A DNA stretch of 64,000 nt from Plasmopara viticola (Eukaryota; Oomycota; Peronosporomycetes; Peronosporales; Peronosporaceae), in assembly GCA_001695595.3 (NCBI GenBank), contig MBPM02000014.1, positions 868,001 to 932,000 on the forward strand, read 5' to 3'. The position numbers were made by a program, and so were the translations under genes. The notes beneath the pieces were generated by a model, which did no database searches, had not been told where the DNA came from, and saw nothing but the letters and a program-made list of their open reading frames with translations. Of the stretch, positions 45,855 to 59,126 are shown piece by piece. The stretch's first letter is position 1. The number at the start of each line of letters is the position of its first letter.

Positions 45855-48800
45855 CGATTCATTGTCCGTTATGATGGAAACACACATCACCTTTAGACTG
45901 CACTTTACATCCTTCCACAATAAGACTTGGATTACTTCCCATAGCATTGAGCTGAGTTTAATTCCTTACTCTTAGCTTTAATATGAAAGTCAGTATATTT
46001 GTGAAGATGATAAAACTCGAAGTGATAAGAGGTGCCGATCGGCGAAGCCATTTCACAATCAGAAAACCAAATCCGAAGAAAGATTTCTAGCTTTCAAAAT
46101 ATCGTTTAGCACCAAAATTAGTTTTTTGACTAAGGTTGCACACATCAAACTGTTTGTGCATGCAACTAAGGTTGCACTTGCAACAAATGCTGTGTCTACC
46201 ACAAATACGCTATCTTTACCAATGGCAATGGACCTTTAAAGAATCACTTTCGTTTTGAAAAAACTCTTTAATTTCTTCTATGCGCTTTTTGGCATCATGT
46301 TTGTGGTGATCAATTGCAGCTATGCTCAAGCCGACGATAGCGGCGCGTTATAATATACAAACATCATGGTCTTCTCAACACGATTATGTCAAATTGAGAC
46401 CTTCCTTGTACTACTGCGTTTTGGCGAAGCTGTTCCAGCTACTAAATAAGCGACTTCCTGCTGATGTCAGCGACAAATTGTCCACAGAAAAAAGGGTCAA
46501 ACAAACATTTAAAGACGCACTGTGCAGCATGTGCACTCAAACGCCACGTTCGTGGGTTGATAGGGTTCACGCTATACATTCATCTTAAATACATATCTTA
46601 ATGCACCCTGGATCTCTGTTGCCTCTAATTTATGATTTTTTTGAAAAGAGCGAGATAGAGACATACCCTTTTAGCTCAATTATGTTTATTTACAATGAAT
46701 ATCCGTTGGACTTCGTGTGGTAATTGTTAGATTGAATCAGCAGAAAAAGGGATGCGATAGCATTCGCCCAATGTGACAAATAGAAATTCACAACAAAAAT
46801 GGAAGGAAGAATAGAAAATCTCTATAATGGTTGATCAAAAATGATATCTTATGAACTCATTTGATCTTCGAAATCAGCAAGAAAGATGGAATCCAATCAT
46901 TTGCGAGCCTGGAAAAACATGGCCATGAACAATTGTCGACTGACCTGATGTTTTATTTTTCGATCGTTATACTTTACTATCACTCAGCATCTCTTCGTAA
47001 CGCTATTATCGCGCTTATCCAAGCTAGTCAGGCGAGTGTAGGTAGATGTACGACGGGTAGAAGTGTCCATACTTACCACCAGTCTTGCCAAAACGGCCGA
47101 TAAAATCGAGAACTATGTGCTATAAGCAGGCAGATAATTGGAGCTCACTGCAAAGAATACAGACTTTTCAACGCCATTCGTAACCTCCGGCTGAGACACC
47201 AGATAATCGATCCACCGTCCAATTTTTTTGTCACATTATCAAGCAAAGTCTACTCTTGGGTAGAATCGAGAAGATTGCTTGGCCGATCGCAAAGCAGATG
47301 CAATTTCAAGGGGCCAAGAGCATATCATAAAACCGTTAAATAATCTGCTTTGACTAAAATTGTGGAAATTTAAAAGCTCATGTGGAGCCGGCTGGAGCAA
47401 TTGAGATATTCAATTTGAAGCAACGAGCACCTCGTTTATAAACCATGGTCTTTTGGCTGTACGCTAGGGTATGACAAGTGTGACGCTAGACCGACGCATA
47501 GAGCTTGTAATCCTTGTGCCTGACCTGGGTTTATGCATAGCCTGATATATATTTGAGGGGTTGTCTCAGACCTGTCAGATAGACAAATTGTGTCCTTACA
47601 TTTCGATAGTATAAGACACTGTCCAACATGGCAGTATTTTCTAAGTGTGTCACTATCCAGCTTTATCCGATTCCGGACTGACTTTCCAATCGATCTGGAT
47701 GCTAACAGAGATTTTGAAAGCTCATAGCTATCTCTAGATTGGGTAAAAACAACTCTCGTCCTCAGGCGCCAATTAGAAAAAGTAAGCAATTTTGTGTGAT
47801 GGTAGAGCATGCTCAATGTCACCATAACATCGCACTGATACAATATATTATCTCAAGAAAAATTTGACCAGTGCACGCCATGCCATGAGTGACCTTTCTA
47901 GAGCCCTCACAGTACGCATATTGTGCGAGGAAACCGCTCGGGGCCATTGTCTGCATCAGCCGTGTAACTACTTCCTCATTTGTTTAGAGTGAGTAAGCCT
48001 CATACGCTACGGCGACTTGCGTCATACTCAAGAATGATAGAAGTGCAGAGCCCATTTTCACTGCCATTGGAAATTATAAAACCCACCCTACTAACGTAGT
48101 GTGTGTCGTAGCATATGCTTCTTTTCAGTGCTGAAGGCTCTTACATTTTTTAACGAGGGCATTGTCGGACGAGTCTGCCCGACAAGCAAAAGCGTTTTCT
48201 AACCTTTGTGAGGCCTTTTGGTTGGAGAATTAGTCGATTTTGGAAGACCTTTCGCTTGAACACGAGTCTGACCTAACGTTTGAGCTAGCAAAATGTTGCA
48301 TCACTTCATCGAGCTTTCCACGGTGCTGAAAATGCAGGGATTAATGCCCACCATTGACTTTCCCTGTCGATGAGGATACAACCGAAGAGCTATGCCGTAT
48401 CGATCATACGGATAAGAGACTTTGTACTCATTGATGCGTGCGCTTTGAGCGTAAAGTGTTTATTGCACAAGAAAGCTACATTTCAACGCAGGTCCAATGG
48501 TCTTGCCTGAACGTATGGCGGTAGATACGACTATAAAGAGCATGAGTCACATGTGCCAAAAAACCATGTTTACCCTGATGAAGCCACAATTTTACCATTG
48601 GGTCCAATGTTGAAAGCAATATAAAACGTGTTTGTTCAATTGTGCGGGGCCGAGACGAGAATGAGCTACTTTGCTTCTCCCTGATTGCGTTTGCTGCTTA
48701 AGGTGGTGTGGACTGTGGCCACCTTGGTGAAGCTCATTTTGTCGTAAGCAATAAGTGCTATCAGGTCACACGGGGAAACAAAGAAGCTTGCATAGCAGAG

Positions 48801-50995
48801 ACGCAGAAAACTCTATGCATCAGTAAATGTAAGGACAATCCGAGCACTTGCTCTCTTTTTATCTTGAATTCATTAAATTTCCCCTCTATCCTACGCTTAT
48901 TTGAAGCGGCTATAGCTGCTTCATGACCTGCTTGACAGACTTCAAACCTGTTTGCGAGTCTAAGGGCGTAGCGTCTAAGAATGTCTCATTGCCCAGCTCA
49001 ATAGAGCCACATGGAAACCGGAACAAGTGCCGACGAGACAAAATCTCTGTCAGTCGAATCATCGAAGTCAGACAACACAGCCAAAAGCTGTCCTTACGCA
49101 TTTCCGTTCAGGATACCGGCACTTTTTTTCATGACCTAGGCACTGTTCGACACCTGGAGCTACTTTGTGCTTTGAGTGATACAATTGAATGTGTTAACTT
49201 GTCAAAAACATCTTACTGATACTTTTAATCGTGCTAACGCATTAAGTCCCATTGCCAACAGCGAGTCTTTAGGGCCATGAGAGGTTTTAGTCCCTTGGTA
49301 GCATGCAAGGCTGAGTCATGGAACCTGCTTGCTCAGCAGATACAGAAAAATGGTTCTTTTCAACCCAACACATTTGTGAGTAAATTGAGCAGCTTAAAGG
49401 TAGTGTAACTGCAGGTGCAACAAGGTTGAGCGTAATCCTGCAGCACCTTGCCTCAAGGAAACATCGAGGAAGGACTACAATCTCTCAGTGAACTACCGCT
49501 CACTGTCGCTGTCCTAAGCGAAAAATAGATCGCAGCTTGACGCCTTTACTATGTAATGCAATGCTTATTTGCATATCTACCTCACCTAACATTTTGTCCG
49601 TACAATCGTATTACTTAATAATTAAGGCAGAATGCTATTCATTGCAACATCCTTAATGCCCCAGTATGCAAGTCGATACAAAGGTTGGACGGATGTCTGC
49701 CGTTAGCCAAGATTAACAATTGATAAGAAGTTTCTTGAACAAAAAACACCTTACCACTTAGACTCAGCTTGTGCAACGACCCATTGTATTCGGCAAAGTT
49801 GAAAACAGCTAACGTTTTCCTAGGTATTAACATATCGGTGAACCGATGGGTGGCCAAACCTAAGGACCTATAAGCTCAACCGGGAAGTCGAATCAGCGAA
49901 TCACACATCACAGCCACTGCCGTCGAGCCGCGAAGTCTTAAAGCCACTTCTATGCCTTTGGGTTGTTAAAGGTTTACGGCTACATGCACAGCGGTGATCG
50001 TGTCGTACCAGCATGGTAGAGTATTTTTATTTACGACAGCCAATAAAATTGAAGGACACGAGACTTGTCTTGGTACGGATGTGATTTTCGATGCCATGGC
50101 CTGCGAACACCTTAATATTGATCACAAGAGATGCAGCAAATTAACAAATTTATGAAGGGTACGTTTGGCAAATTTGGGCTTAAAGTATACAGATCCTGGT
50201 TGCTGATGTCCATAACAAACTATAGGTAGACAGACAAGTCGGCGAAAAAAGGTATTTATGTTTTTGTATACGCACTGTGCAGTAGGTGCCACAATCGTAT
50301 ACAGATAAATAAGATCCGCACCCAATAATGTGGCTCACGCATCACGAATTATATATATCTATACAAGCTAAAACATTGCAAAGATCTGTATATGCATGCT
50401 TTGAAATAGCCTCTCGAAACATTTTCTTCTCGGAATTTCATGGCGTGCCAACGAAACAGGTTTGGTATAGTTGGCGAAGTAAGCTTTTTAAGGGAAGAAG
50501 TGTGATCACTTTCGCCAAGCATAAGAAGAGAACAACAATTAGCGAAAAAAAGAATAATTGTACATAAAATACAATTTGGTTTCTAAATGCACATTTCGAT
50601 GAAAGGGTGTATTCGTTATAAAATATGAAAAAAAAACACTGTCACATCAAATCACAATCGTAGAAGGAGATGTATTGGCGTAAAATCTCGGAAGAACAGG
50701 GGTCGGCGTATCGCATCAGTCTTCCAAAAATATTCAAAATGCACACGACGTTCGGCATTTCGTAGCCAGGCCCGTGTCTTTAGGAATTCTACCAGCAGTT
50801 TCTGAAGCGTTGTTTTCGCGCACATCTTGCCGGTAAAGCAAGTGCGGGTGGTCATACGACGGATAGAAGAACTGTCAAACTGTCCAACAAAGCTGATGGA
50901 CGTTAAGATTTGCGCTATAAGAAGCCGGATGATCTGATACATACTACAAAGAATTGCGACTTTATGGCACAATTTGGAAACCTAGCACGGAGAAG
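45855..50995. other. 5 kb of degenerate DNA
   Basis: No supported gene. The longest frame is 47843-47436 on the minus strand (135 aa), unrecognised. About 48500-48590 on the plus strand (ERMAVDTTIKSMSHMCQKTM, then FTLMKPQFY) matches a minus-strand frame at 62464-62811 (RMAVDPSVKLMSHM, then SIKPQSYQ). That marks another old dispersed coding repeat with an unknown product. Confidence 0.4.
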
Positions 50996-50999
50996 CTCG

Positions 51000-53860
51000 A
51001 CAGTCGATAACTGCCACGCAAGAGTGGCCACCTTCGGCGGCGCTCCAGCCGCACTTCTGTGTAGAATTCATTTGTAAGCGTTTGCGAAAAAAAAGCTTAT
51101 TGTGAAGCGGTGCGTTGATCTCGCGCCGCAGATGTCGCAAAAGCCGCCTAAACGGCTTCGGCGAGTCTGCCTAAATGCAACTAGTATATGGAATAGGAGG
51201 CAGCGAGTACTGCATATGTAAGCAGCCGTCCTAGACCGTGTAATGACTTACATGATTGGCAACCCTACGCCCACAATTTGAGCTTATACTCCAGACGCCC
51301 GGTTTAGCAATATGTCTAACATTGAGATTAATAGGGCTCAAACCACCATGCAAGAAAGTTAAGCTCAAATTAATAGACGTAAAGGACTCTTTGTGTGTAG
51401 TTTAATTTATGGGCTGTAACACTGTTATGGTTCGCATGATTCTAAAAATGCTCTACGATTGAGCTGTGTTTGCTATGTCCCGGTTACCTCTGAAATGTCC
51501 GCAAAGTAGTATCACAGGCTCGCGAGACACAGTGGATAACGCATCGATGCAACGATGTGGTATCCACTGTGTCTCGCGAGCAAAGCTATGAGAAAGACTT
51601 AGAAGTGTTAAGATCTTGACTAAATTTAAGGGCGGTAACATCTCAGAGGCAATGTTCGTAAGCTATTTAACCCCTCTCCACTCATGACCATGTCTTCCGA
51701 AGATACAATGGATCAGCCTTGACGATAGTGTTCGCTGGGTCAATAGTTTGTGATGGTCTCAAAGAACCATTTATTCTATAGAAAAGTCAATCTTTAGATG
51801 TGGTATCCACAGACAGCCATTTTAGATAGAAAAAGGCGGCACGAAAAACTGTTTCACAAAGCGAAGGATATTGCCAAGAGAGTAGCGCGAACCCCTCCTG
51901 CTATCTCTATTAATATGACAAATTTGGCATGGTGTGAAGAAGATATCACCTTGATTCGTCACCAAGAATTAGTGTACGAAAACAGAAAGGGACGCGACTG
52001 GTTCATGCTTGTAATTAACTGAGTAGAAATTCGGTAACTGCCCAACAAAATTTTGAAGAAACTACTTGTCGATTCACAATATGTCCGAATGGACGCTGTA
52101 TATTTTATTTCAAATTTGGATGAGGGAATCAAGGCTATTCTCAAGTTGTTCAGTATACATTGTAGCCTGTTATGGAAACGGCTAGTGTTACCATAAACTA
52201 ACAAACGCCTTGCTGCGGTCCGGTTTTTTGGTCACGCAATTGCTTCAACCATCGCGGGAGTTCGTTCGAAGTTATTTTAACGAAATTTTTGGTCTTTTAG
52301 ATAAATTGGTCGGCTATGAAAGCCAAGTAAAGTCAGCTGTCTTGGTCATTAAGACCAGTCAACTTCATGCCGAATACAGAAAATTCTGTATGCTGCAAAA
52401 GTACAGCTCCTGCTCCATAAAATTTTAGAGATAGAATTGAATCAGAACACAACAAATCTTTACACCGCGGTCTCACCAATATGTAGGAAGTGGTTAGCTG
52501 TTGCACAAGAAGCGTAAATGGCTTTGCGGACTCCCCATGGTGTGTGGGATAGCATCAGGGCGGTGTTAATTGTATTAAAGAAACTACCAGCGAGCTCTTG
52601 TTCTATCTGTGCCGAAAAAGTCGAAGCCTTTTGTGATGCTTAGGACTATGTTATCAGCTGCACGTTACAAGAACTCAGCGTGAATGAAAATAGTAAGCAA
52701 CTCCTTTCACTTCAGACCTCTTGAGCTGCCGATGGAGAATACTCCATTCATGACGAAGAAATATTGCCAATAAAAAGCATTGGCAACGTTTTAAATGCAA
52801 TATTAGAGATGAAAGCGCTTTGTGGTCGATCCGTACAGTGCATATCTTTAGACGGCGGTTTTTGCCCAACTTATCTAAAGAACGGTCAGATTGTTGTGGC
52901 TTTCTCATTATATATTGTCCGTGCTGAATATAAGACTTTCGATGCTACGCATTGTTAATTTCATGCGAAATTTTTAAGTCCAAATTTGTCAGGCATACGA
53001 AAAAGCCAAATTATTTTTCTAGTATAATTGAAGGTAAAGAGACTGAAAAAAAGTGTACAACTGTTTTATGGCGATCGAAGTTGCATGATTAGGAGTAAGC
53101 TGTGTATCATCCGACAACTCCAGCGCGAGTCTTTGATAAAATAACGAATACCTAAAGCCCTGCATTCTTTTGGAGGCACATGGGCCATCAGTAGCGGTCA
53201 TCACAGTCAAAAAGAAGCATTTTTTTTAGATTTTTGGCCCCATATCTACACGTATGTCAAATCTGTAAAATCTCCTAAAGGGTCAAACCCGCGGATCACA
53301 CGTCTGCTTCTTTACAGAATTTATAAGTGACAACGAATTGTTTGAAGATTATAAGCCTCGACTTCGTCTTTGGCTTGCTGAAATACAGCTACACTGGTTT
53401 TGAGTAAATTCTTTTTTAAAACGTGTTCTTTTGGAAGTGATGTTGTCCAAAAGTAACTTGTGGGAACCGCTGCCGTTTAGACTAACTTCGTTTGGATGCT
53501 TATAGGCCGCCAAAAATGTCTACATCAGACCATACACAGACATATGTCAGACCAAAAATGCTATCATGAGCATAAATACAAACTGCGCCGTGTGGCACTG
53601 AGACGGTCGACATGCTGGTAATGGCGGCGTTTGGTATCAACAATGGTGTCGCACATCGGTAGGAATTTTCGCCCTCCTGTATGGACCGACTGAGTCACCG
53701 TACAGATTTGTTTAATCTTGAAAACGCGAGAAACTGTTATTGGATTTCGTAAGAAGTCAGCTAATATTATTAGGACGTGATTGTGTCCATCCAGGATAAA
53801 CAACCGGTATTCTTGAATTAGAACAAAAGAAGTCGTTCGTCTTTGTATGATCAATGTAAG
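51000..53860 (-). repeat. Dispersed repeat R1, copy B; left arm of a large palindrome
   Basis: Reverse-complement match of 34640-37480 (close) and of 55610-58420 (more distant). The plus-strand frame 52210-52428 and the minus-strand frame 52908-52675 have near-identical counterparts in copy A. At its far end (minus strand 53854-53564) one frame reads YRLFILDGHNHVLIILADFL, reminiscent of the 'LLILDGHxSH' strand of Tc1/pogo-type DDE transposases. The partner catalytic motifs were not found, so I leave the class open. A 20-bp perfect hairpin (51519-51580) is present here but not in copy A. Confidence 0.7.
51519..51580. repeat. Perfect 20-bp hairpin inside R1 copy B
   Basis: CTCGCGAGACACAGTGGATA (51519-51538) and its exact reverse complement (51561-51580) are separated by 22 nt that themselves include the palindrome GCATCGATGC. 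Copies A and C have only one arm-like sequence (GTGTCTTGCGAGCC), so the second arm arose in copy B. Confidence 0.95.
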
Positions 53861-53889
53861 GTTATGCTAGATTCGAAAAAAATATTTTG

Positions 53890-54600
53890 AACAAAATCGA
53901 GCATCGTTCGATCGATTTTTTACGTTCCTTAAAAGTATGGGTCGGTCGACACCATTATTTCTCAAAACGGTGTTTACGCAATTGGCGTGGTATCTTCAGA
54001 GTTGGTCGCCAGGCTTTCGATAGATGCTCATTAAACGTTGTCCTTGCTAGTAATTGTAAATTTTACGGTAACTAGTAGCACCTGTAGCTGCCGGCTAAAT
54101 GGTCGTAAGGCTAAAGAATCGGATACACGAAAATTTGTGCGCTTTTAGCCGTCAGCTCTAATTAAAGCTTACTGAGAAATTAATTTACTTTCCAACGCAG
54201 TATAGAATTCTCCGGGTGGGTTGCACAGCAGTCGATGCAACTGTAAACTATATGTCACACGGTTAAGGGTGTACATATTTTCTTGAAGAGCCTTCAAGAT
54301 CCGGTAGTCCCCGATGAAGCCACAGCCAGACAGACAAGGCTGATTTTGTAAAAAAGCAAAGCGTTCACGGTCGGTAGCGCAGGAATGAGGCCAAAATGTT
54401 CTTTTTGGCTTTCTCCCCTGTGCAAAGTGCTGTGTAACTTCGTCCCCCTTATATACATTAAGGGTCATTGTTATATGATTGATAAGTGCTACCAGGTGTG
54501 ACGGTGTCACACAGAATATTGCACAGTGAAGCCCTGCAGAAACACATTGTTCTCTCAATGAGCGAGCGTTTAGTGTTCCCGGTCTTAACGGAAGCAGTGC
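53890..54600 (-). repeat. Dispersed repeat R3, inverted copy
   Basis: This is the reverse-complement partner of 54957-55570. The minus-strand frame 54558-54169 (129 aa; CVTPSHLVALINH, ERFAFLQNQPCLSGCGFIGD) matches plus-strand CVTLSHLVAVIDY and LQNHPCLSNRGFIGS in the other arm. It directly abuts R1 copy B, as the other arm abuts R1 copy C. Product unknown. Confidence 0.65.
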
Positions 54601-54666
54601 GTGCGATAAGTATTATTTATACGACTGATATATGTAGTGCAATATATAAAACTATATGGTCTATTT

Positions 54667-54944
54667 CGCGCGGTTCGGGCAGGTGCTCTCGGGCATCTGC
54701 AGGTCTCTAACGAGTCTCACCCTCGACGCGACGGTCTCCAGCACCAGGGCGCCACCTGGGCTCTTACCAAGTCAGAACTACACAAAATAATGGAAGACCC
54801 TCACGGCCTCGGTGCTGGCTGCACTGCCCGCCGAACGAGACCCGACGTATGCGGACACCACTCTATGCCGTGGACTAGCCATAGAGCCTAGCACGTGCAT
54901 AACTTGGCAACGCGATAACGTAATACAATACAATACAATACAAT
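54667..54944 (+). mobile_element. SINE copy 4, 5'-truncated, at the centre of the palindrome
   Basis: It matches the other SINEs from CGCGCGGTTCGGGC to the (AATAC)n tail ending at 54944. It lacks roughly the first 50-70 bp, including the A-box-like segment, and has a small internal deletion near the 3' end. Flanks ATGGTCTATTTC (upstream) and ATGAGTCTTTC (downstream) are similar but not identical, so a target-site duplication is only possible. It sits between the two arms of the R3/R1 palindrome. Confidence 0.88.
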
Positions 54945-54956
54945 GAGTCTTTCAAT

Positions 54957-55570
54957 TAAAATCCATTGAGACCGGATAAAGTAAAGGATCGTTCATCAGA
55001 AATCAATTAGTTTTCTGCAAGGCTCTGTTGTGCAAGATTCCGTGTGACCCTGTCACACCTGGTTGCAGTCATTGACTACGATGCAATGACCAAACAAGGG
55101 GGACGAAGCCACACAGCGCCTTGTACAGAGAAGGCAGTCAGAGTGACTACTCTGGATGCGACCGAACGTACGCGCTTCTTCAAAATCATCCTTGCCTGTC
55201 CAACCGTGGCTTTATCGGGTCATACCAAACCTTAAATACCAGACACCATTAATCTTGTTACCCATGTAGATATAGTCGAATCGACCGCTGTGCAAAGCGC
55301 ACAGACTAATAAGTATTCAATTCTTCAGCTTTTTGACCAATAAGTCGGCGATTACAGGTACTAACAGCTACCAGTACTCGCCTTACTAGCAAGGCCGGGA
55401 GCAAGACAATTTCTGATGCGCATTTATCGGAATCCTGAAAATCGAAATCGAAGATACCACTTCGATTGCGTCAACATGATTCAATAATATTACTGTGTAC
55501 ACTGACCCATGGATTTTTCGGACCGCAAAAAATCGATGGAACAATACTTCTTTGTATTTCTCGCACATAG
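54957..55570 (+). repeat. Dispersed repeat R3, plus-strand copy
   Basis: It starts TTGAGACCGGAT (arm partner TTAAGACCGGGA) and continues through TTCTGCA.GGCT, TGTGTGAC and GTCACACCTGGT. It includes ENRNRRYHF, paralleled at 62.85 kb by DDRNRRFHV. It runs into R1 copy C at about 55.6 kb. Confidence 0.65.
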
Positions 55571-55609
55571 CACTACTTTACCATGTTTATCAGACAAACC
55601 CCTTTGCGT

Positions 55610-58420
55610 GTTAATCAAAGATTCCGTTTGCTTATCCTGGATGGCTCCCTAACTAATAAATTTATCAGCTCACTTTTTACAATCCATTCAATCTCACATT
55701 AATTAAGATCAATTTTTTTCTCCATCTAGCTCAGAGTTTTTTGTGCTTTCAAGTGTGAGCAAATCATTCGGTGTCTTGATGAGTAATTTTCGTAGATGCA
55801 AAACCATTGTTTGATCCAAGCGTCACCATAACCAACATGTCAATTCACAATGTGGCGCCTCAGTGTCATATCGCGCATATTGCATTCAAGTTTATGATAG
55901 TATGCCTGGAAATGGTCTGATATAGGCATCCGTCAGTGGACACTCAGTACTAAGAATGATCTTAGTCAAAAGTACAGCGGTTAATTACAATTCCTATACA
56001 AATACATCACTTCTAGAAGAGCAAATTCTCATCTTACCTAAAAACAGTGTAGCCGTTTGCTATCAACTCTCAGCAAGCCAAAGCCAAAGTCGAGAAGTAT
56101 AATCTTTGAGCACTTCATTGACCCTTACAAATTTTGTAAAGAAGCAGACAAATGATTCACAGGATTGACCATCTCGTAGAATCCATAGCTTTCACGTACC
56201 CGTAGATTTGACGCACAAATTCGTTGCAAAAACGAAACTTTTTTGCCACTACTTGTGCCTTATGTGCCACCAAAAGTGGACAGGGCTTAAGGTATTCATT
56301 TTCTATAATAACGACTCGATCTTGATATGTCGGTAGGATCTAATTCGTTTAGTTTTGTATATTTGACAAATTCAGACCTTGAAAGGTTACTAGTGTGGTC
56401 CAACGCTCAATACTAACAATGCGCAGCATTAAAAAGGATATTGAGCTTGCCAGCTTCGCATTCAGCACGGACATTTCATACAGAGAAGATGACACAAAAG
56501 TCTGGCCATTCCTTTGGGCAAGTCGGGCAAATAAACCGCTGTTAAAAAGAATGCAATGTACAAATCGAGCACAAAAGGGTTATCGACTCTAAAAAAGCAT
56601 CTAAATGCTGGTAATGTCTGCTCAATTACAAATATCTCTTTGTCATGAATGGAGTATCTTCCGTCGGCAGTTATAGATGTCTGAAGCGAACTGGGTTGAC
56701 TCCTTGAATTTTCTTACTGTAAAATCGTGTAACGCGCAACTGGTGGCATAGACAGAAGCATCGCAAGTGACATTTAAAAGCTTTGTCTTCTCTGGCACAA
56801 ATAGAACGAGAGCTCACTGGTAGTCTTTGTGTGCATATTTCGCACAACATCACTAAATGAAAGTTTGATTTTGCTGGGTCCGCATAGCCTTTTTATTGCT
56901 CTTGTGCAAATAATTGACCACGGTCAATCACTACCTACATTTTTGTGAGATCGTGTCGTAACAAATTCGAGCAATTTTCAGTTTGTTGAGGTCTGCTTGT
57001 ACGTCATATATACTTTTAGATCAAGCAAAGCCTTACGCGTGTGTGGATTCTTGCAGTTCACACACATATTTCATATTGGCATCAAATTTATTGGTCTTCA
57101 TGACCTTGACAGCTCATTTAAATTGTCCGACACACCCGCCTGATTTCCTTAAAGGAGCAAGGCTATAATCAAAGCATGTTCGAGCGATATCCCAAAGCAA
57201 TTGTGGGACGAGAAAATCGGACTGCAGCTAGGCGTTTGACAGTCACTATGGTACCACTAATACATTTTTTAGCAGGCTTACAAATATACTAACCGGTGTG
57301 AGAGATATTTTTGACTTCCTTTTTTATGTATAAAAATAAATACCACAGCTCCCATGCAACCCTAATGTGAATGAATACGTCCTATTGTGGAAAGTGTTTT
57401 AAGTAGAAACCCATTTATAATGGGCATGAATAAGTTGCATTTTTTCTGTTATAAATACACTTTCTTGGTGACGAGCTCAGAGATTTTGTTCCCCACACCA
57501 TGCCACTTTGTCATATCATCATAGAATGCATGATAAGTTCAGCTACTGTATTGGCAGTGTCATTATCTAGTGACACTGTACTTTGTGCCTCCTTCCTTAT
57601 CTGGTAAGAGTTTATTGATTGTCTCTAGACACCACATCTGAAAGTAAATTTACTATAGAACCAAACGGTTTTTGGGGACCTTACGATTTACAAAAGCAAC
57701 CTACGCTATCGTTAAAGCTGATCGAAGAGGGGTTCTATGGCTTAAAAATCACCTCTTGGATATTGCCGGCTTTGGCTTTGTTCAAAAGCGTAAACTATTG
57801 AGACACTTCGAGGTTTTGTCATATAGCGAAGCTATGTTGCCCGAATCAGTAGTTCTTCGCTTCGTAGCTGCAATCATGTATTAACTACTCTGTCTTGCGA
57901 GCCTTTGTTGATAATTTGCGGACATGCTAGAGATTAATGTGAAGCAGAACACAGTCTAATTGTAGCATCTTTTTAAAATCAGGTGAGCCTTGGGGGTGTA
58001 TCAGCCCAAAATCAAATTACACATAAAAGCCCTCTACGTCTGCAAATTCGGGTCTAGTTTTCTTGCATGGGGTTCGGACACTACTTATCGTTGAAATACA
58101 TTTGGCTGGAGACAAGCGCCAGAAGATCAGCTCCATATATAGGGCTAGGGTCAATACTAACGTAAGCCAACGCACGGCCAAAGATAGTGGCTTGCATACG
58201 AAGTACTCGCTGCTTAATAGTTCATATACTACTTGATTCTAAGAAGTCTTCCCAAAACTATTTTCAGCGACTTTCGCAAATTCTGTGGCGCGAGATTATC
58301 GCACCACACCACGACAAGCGTTTTCGTCTCGTAACTGCTTTCCTATGGATTTCACGTAAAAGAGTGCGGCTAGCCTTGTCCAAACGCCGGAAGTGGCCGT
58401 TACGTGCACCTACTTTTTTG
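55610..58420 (+). repeat. Dispersed repeat R1, copy C (most diverged); right arm of the palindrome
   Basis: Colinear with copy A in plus orientation: TTATCCTGGATG at the start, TGAATGGAGTAT, TACG.AGTACTCGCTGCTT, and TGTGGCGCGAGAT near the end. Frames 57672-57884 (RRGVLWLKNHLLDIAGFGFV) and 58187-58654 (155 aa, RSTRCLIVHILLDSKKSSQN) are open only here. They overlap the position where copy A reads IRSTRCFLFYMLF. Product and class unknown. Confidence 0.65.
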
Positions 58421-59126
58421 AAGAGCTTCAGAACAAGCGCGACCAAAGGTACGCACCGGAATACTTCAAAGGTAGCATTTACAGTCAGAGTGCAGCTCAA
58501 TCAGAAGAATTCCCTATTTTTTATTGATAAAGAATCCTCTGGCCAACTGACACATCAGTTTTTTGGTCGGAATGGCCACTGTCCATTTCAGCCCAAATGC
58601 CTCGAATCGCGCTGGATGGTCGTTCTCTTTGATATATTTTTCAATTACGACTAGGTGCTAAAAGCGTTTAGCCTTATGAAAATGCAGTATACCAGCCTGA
58701 TGAGCCTATACGGTGTTGAGTATGGGCTCGACAAAAACATCATTGCCGCACAGCCTCTACACGTGAGGTTTGCCCTTAAAATTATTTCGCGTGAGTCGGC
58801 TGACCTGTCGAATAAGCTGCTGCGTACCGGAACAGGGAGGATGACCCCGATCGTCTAACATAAAAGATGCAGGAAAATAGCCTTCGATTTGCCGCTCTAT
58901 GCCCATGCTCGATGTTTGTCGCGACCCTTTCCATTCAAAGCTACTTCGATTGAGAGATAACCCAATTGCAAAGGCGTCAAGCGACCGCTAGCGTTTATGA
59001 CAATTTTCACCATTGTGAATCAATGTAAGACATAGATCACACATGGCGGGGCGAAACTATCATCTCCTGTTTATTCTCTCTGATTACATACACATTTGTA
59101 GTGGTAATGAGTTCTGCGACTTTCCC

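Noticed and set aside
51000..53860. Calling R1 a Tc1/pogo or PiggyBac transposon
   Set aside because: Each rests on one short peptide in one copy; the catalytic triad, terminal inverted repeats and target-site duplications were not found, so the class is left open.
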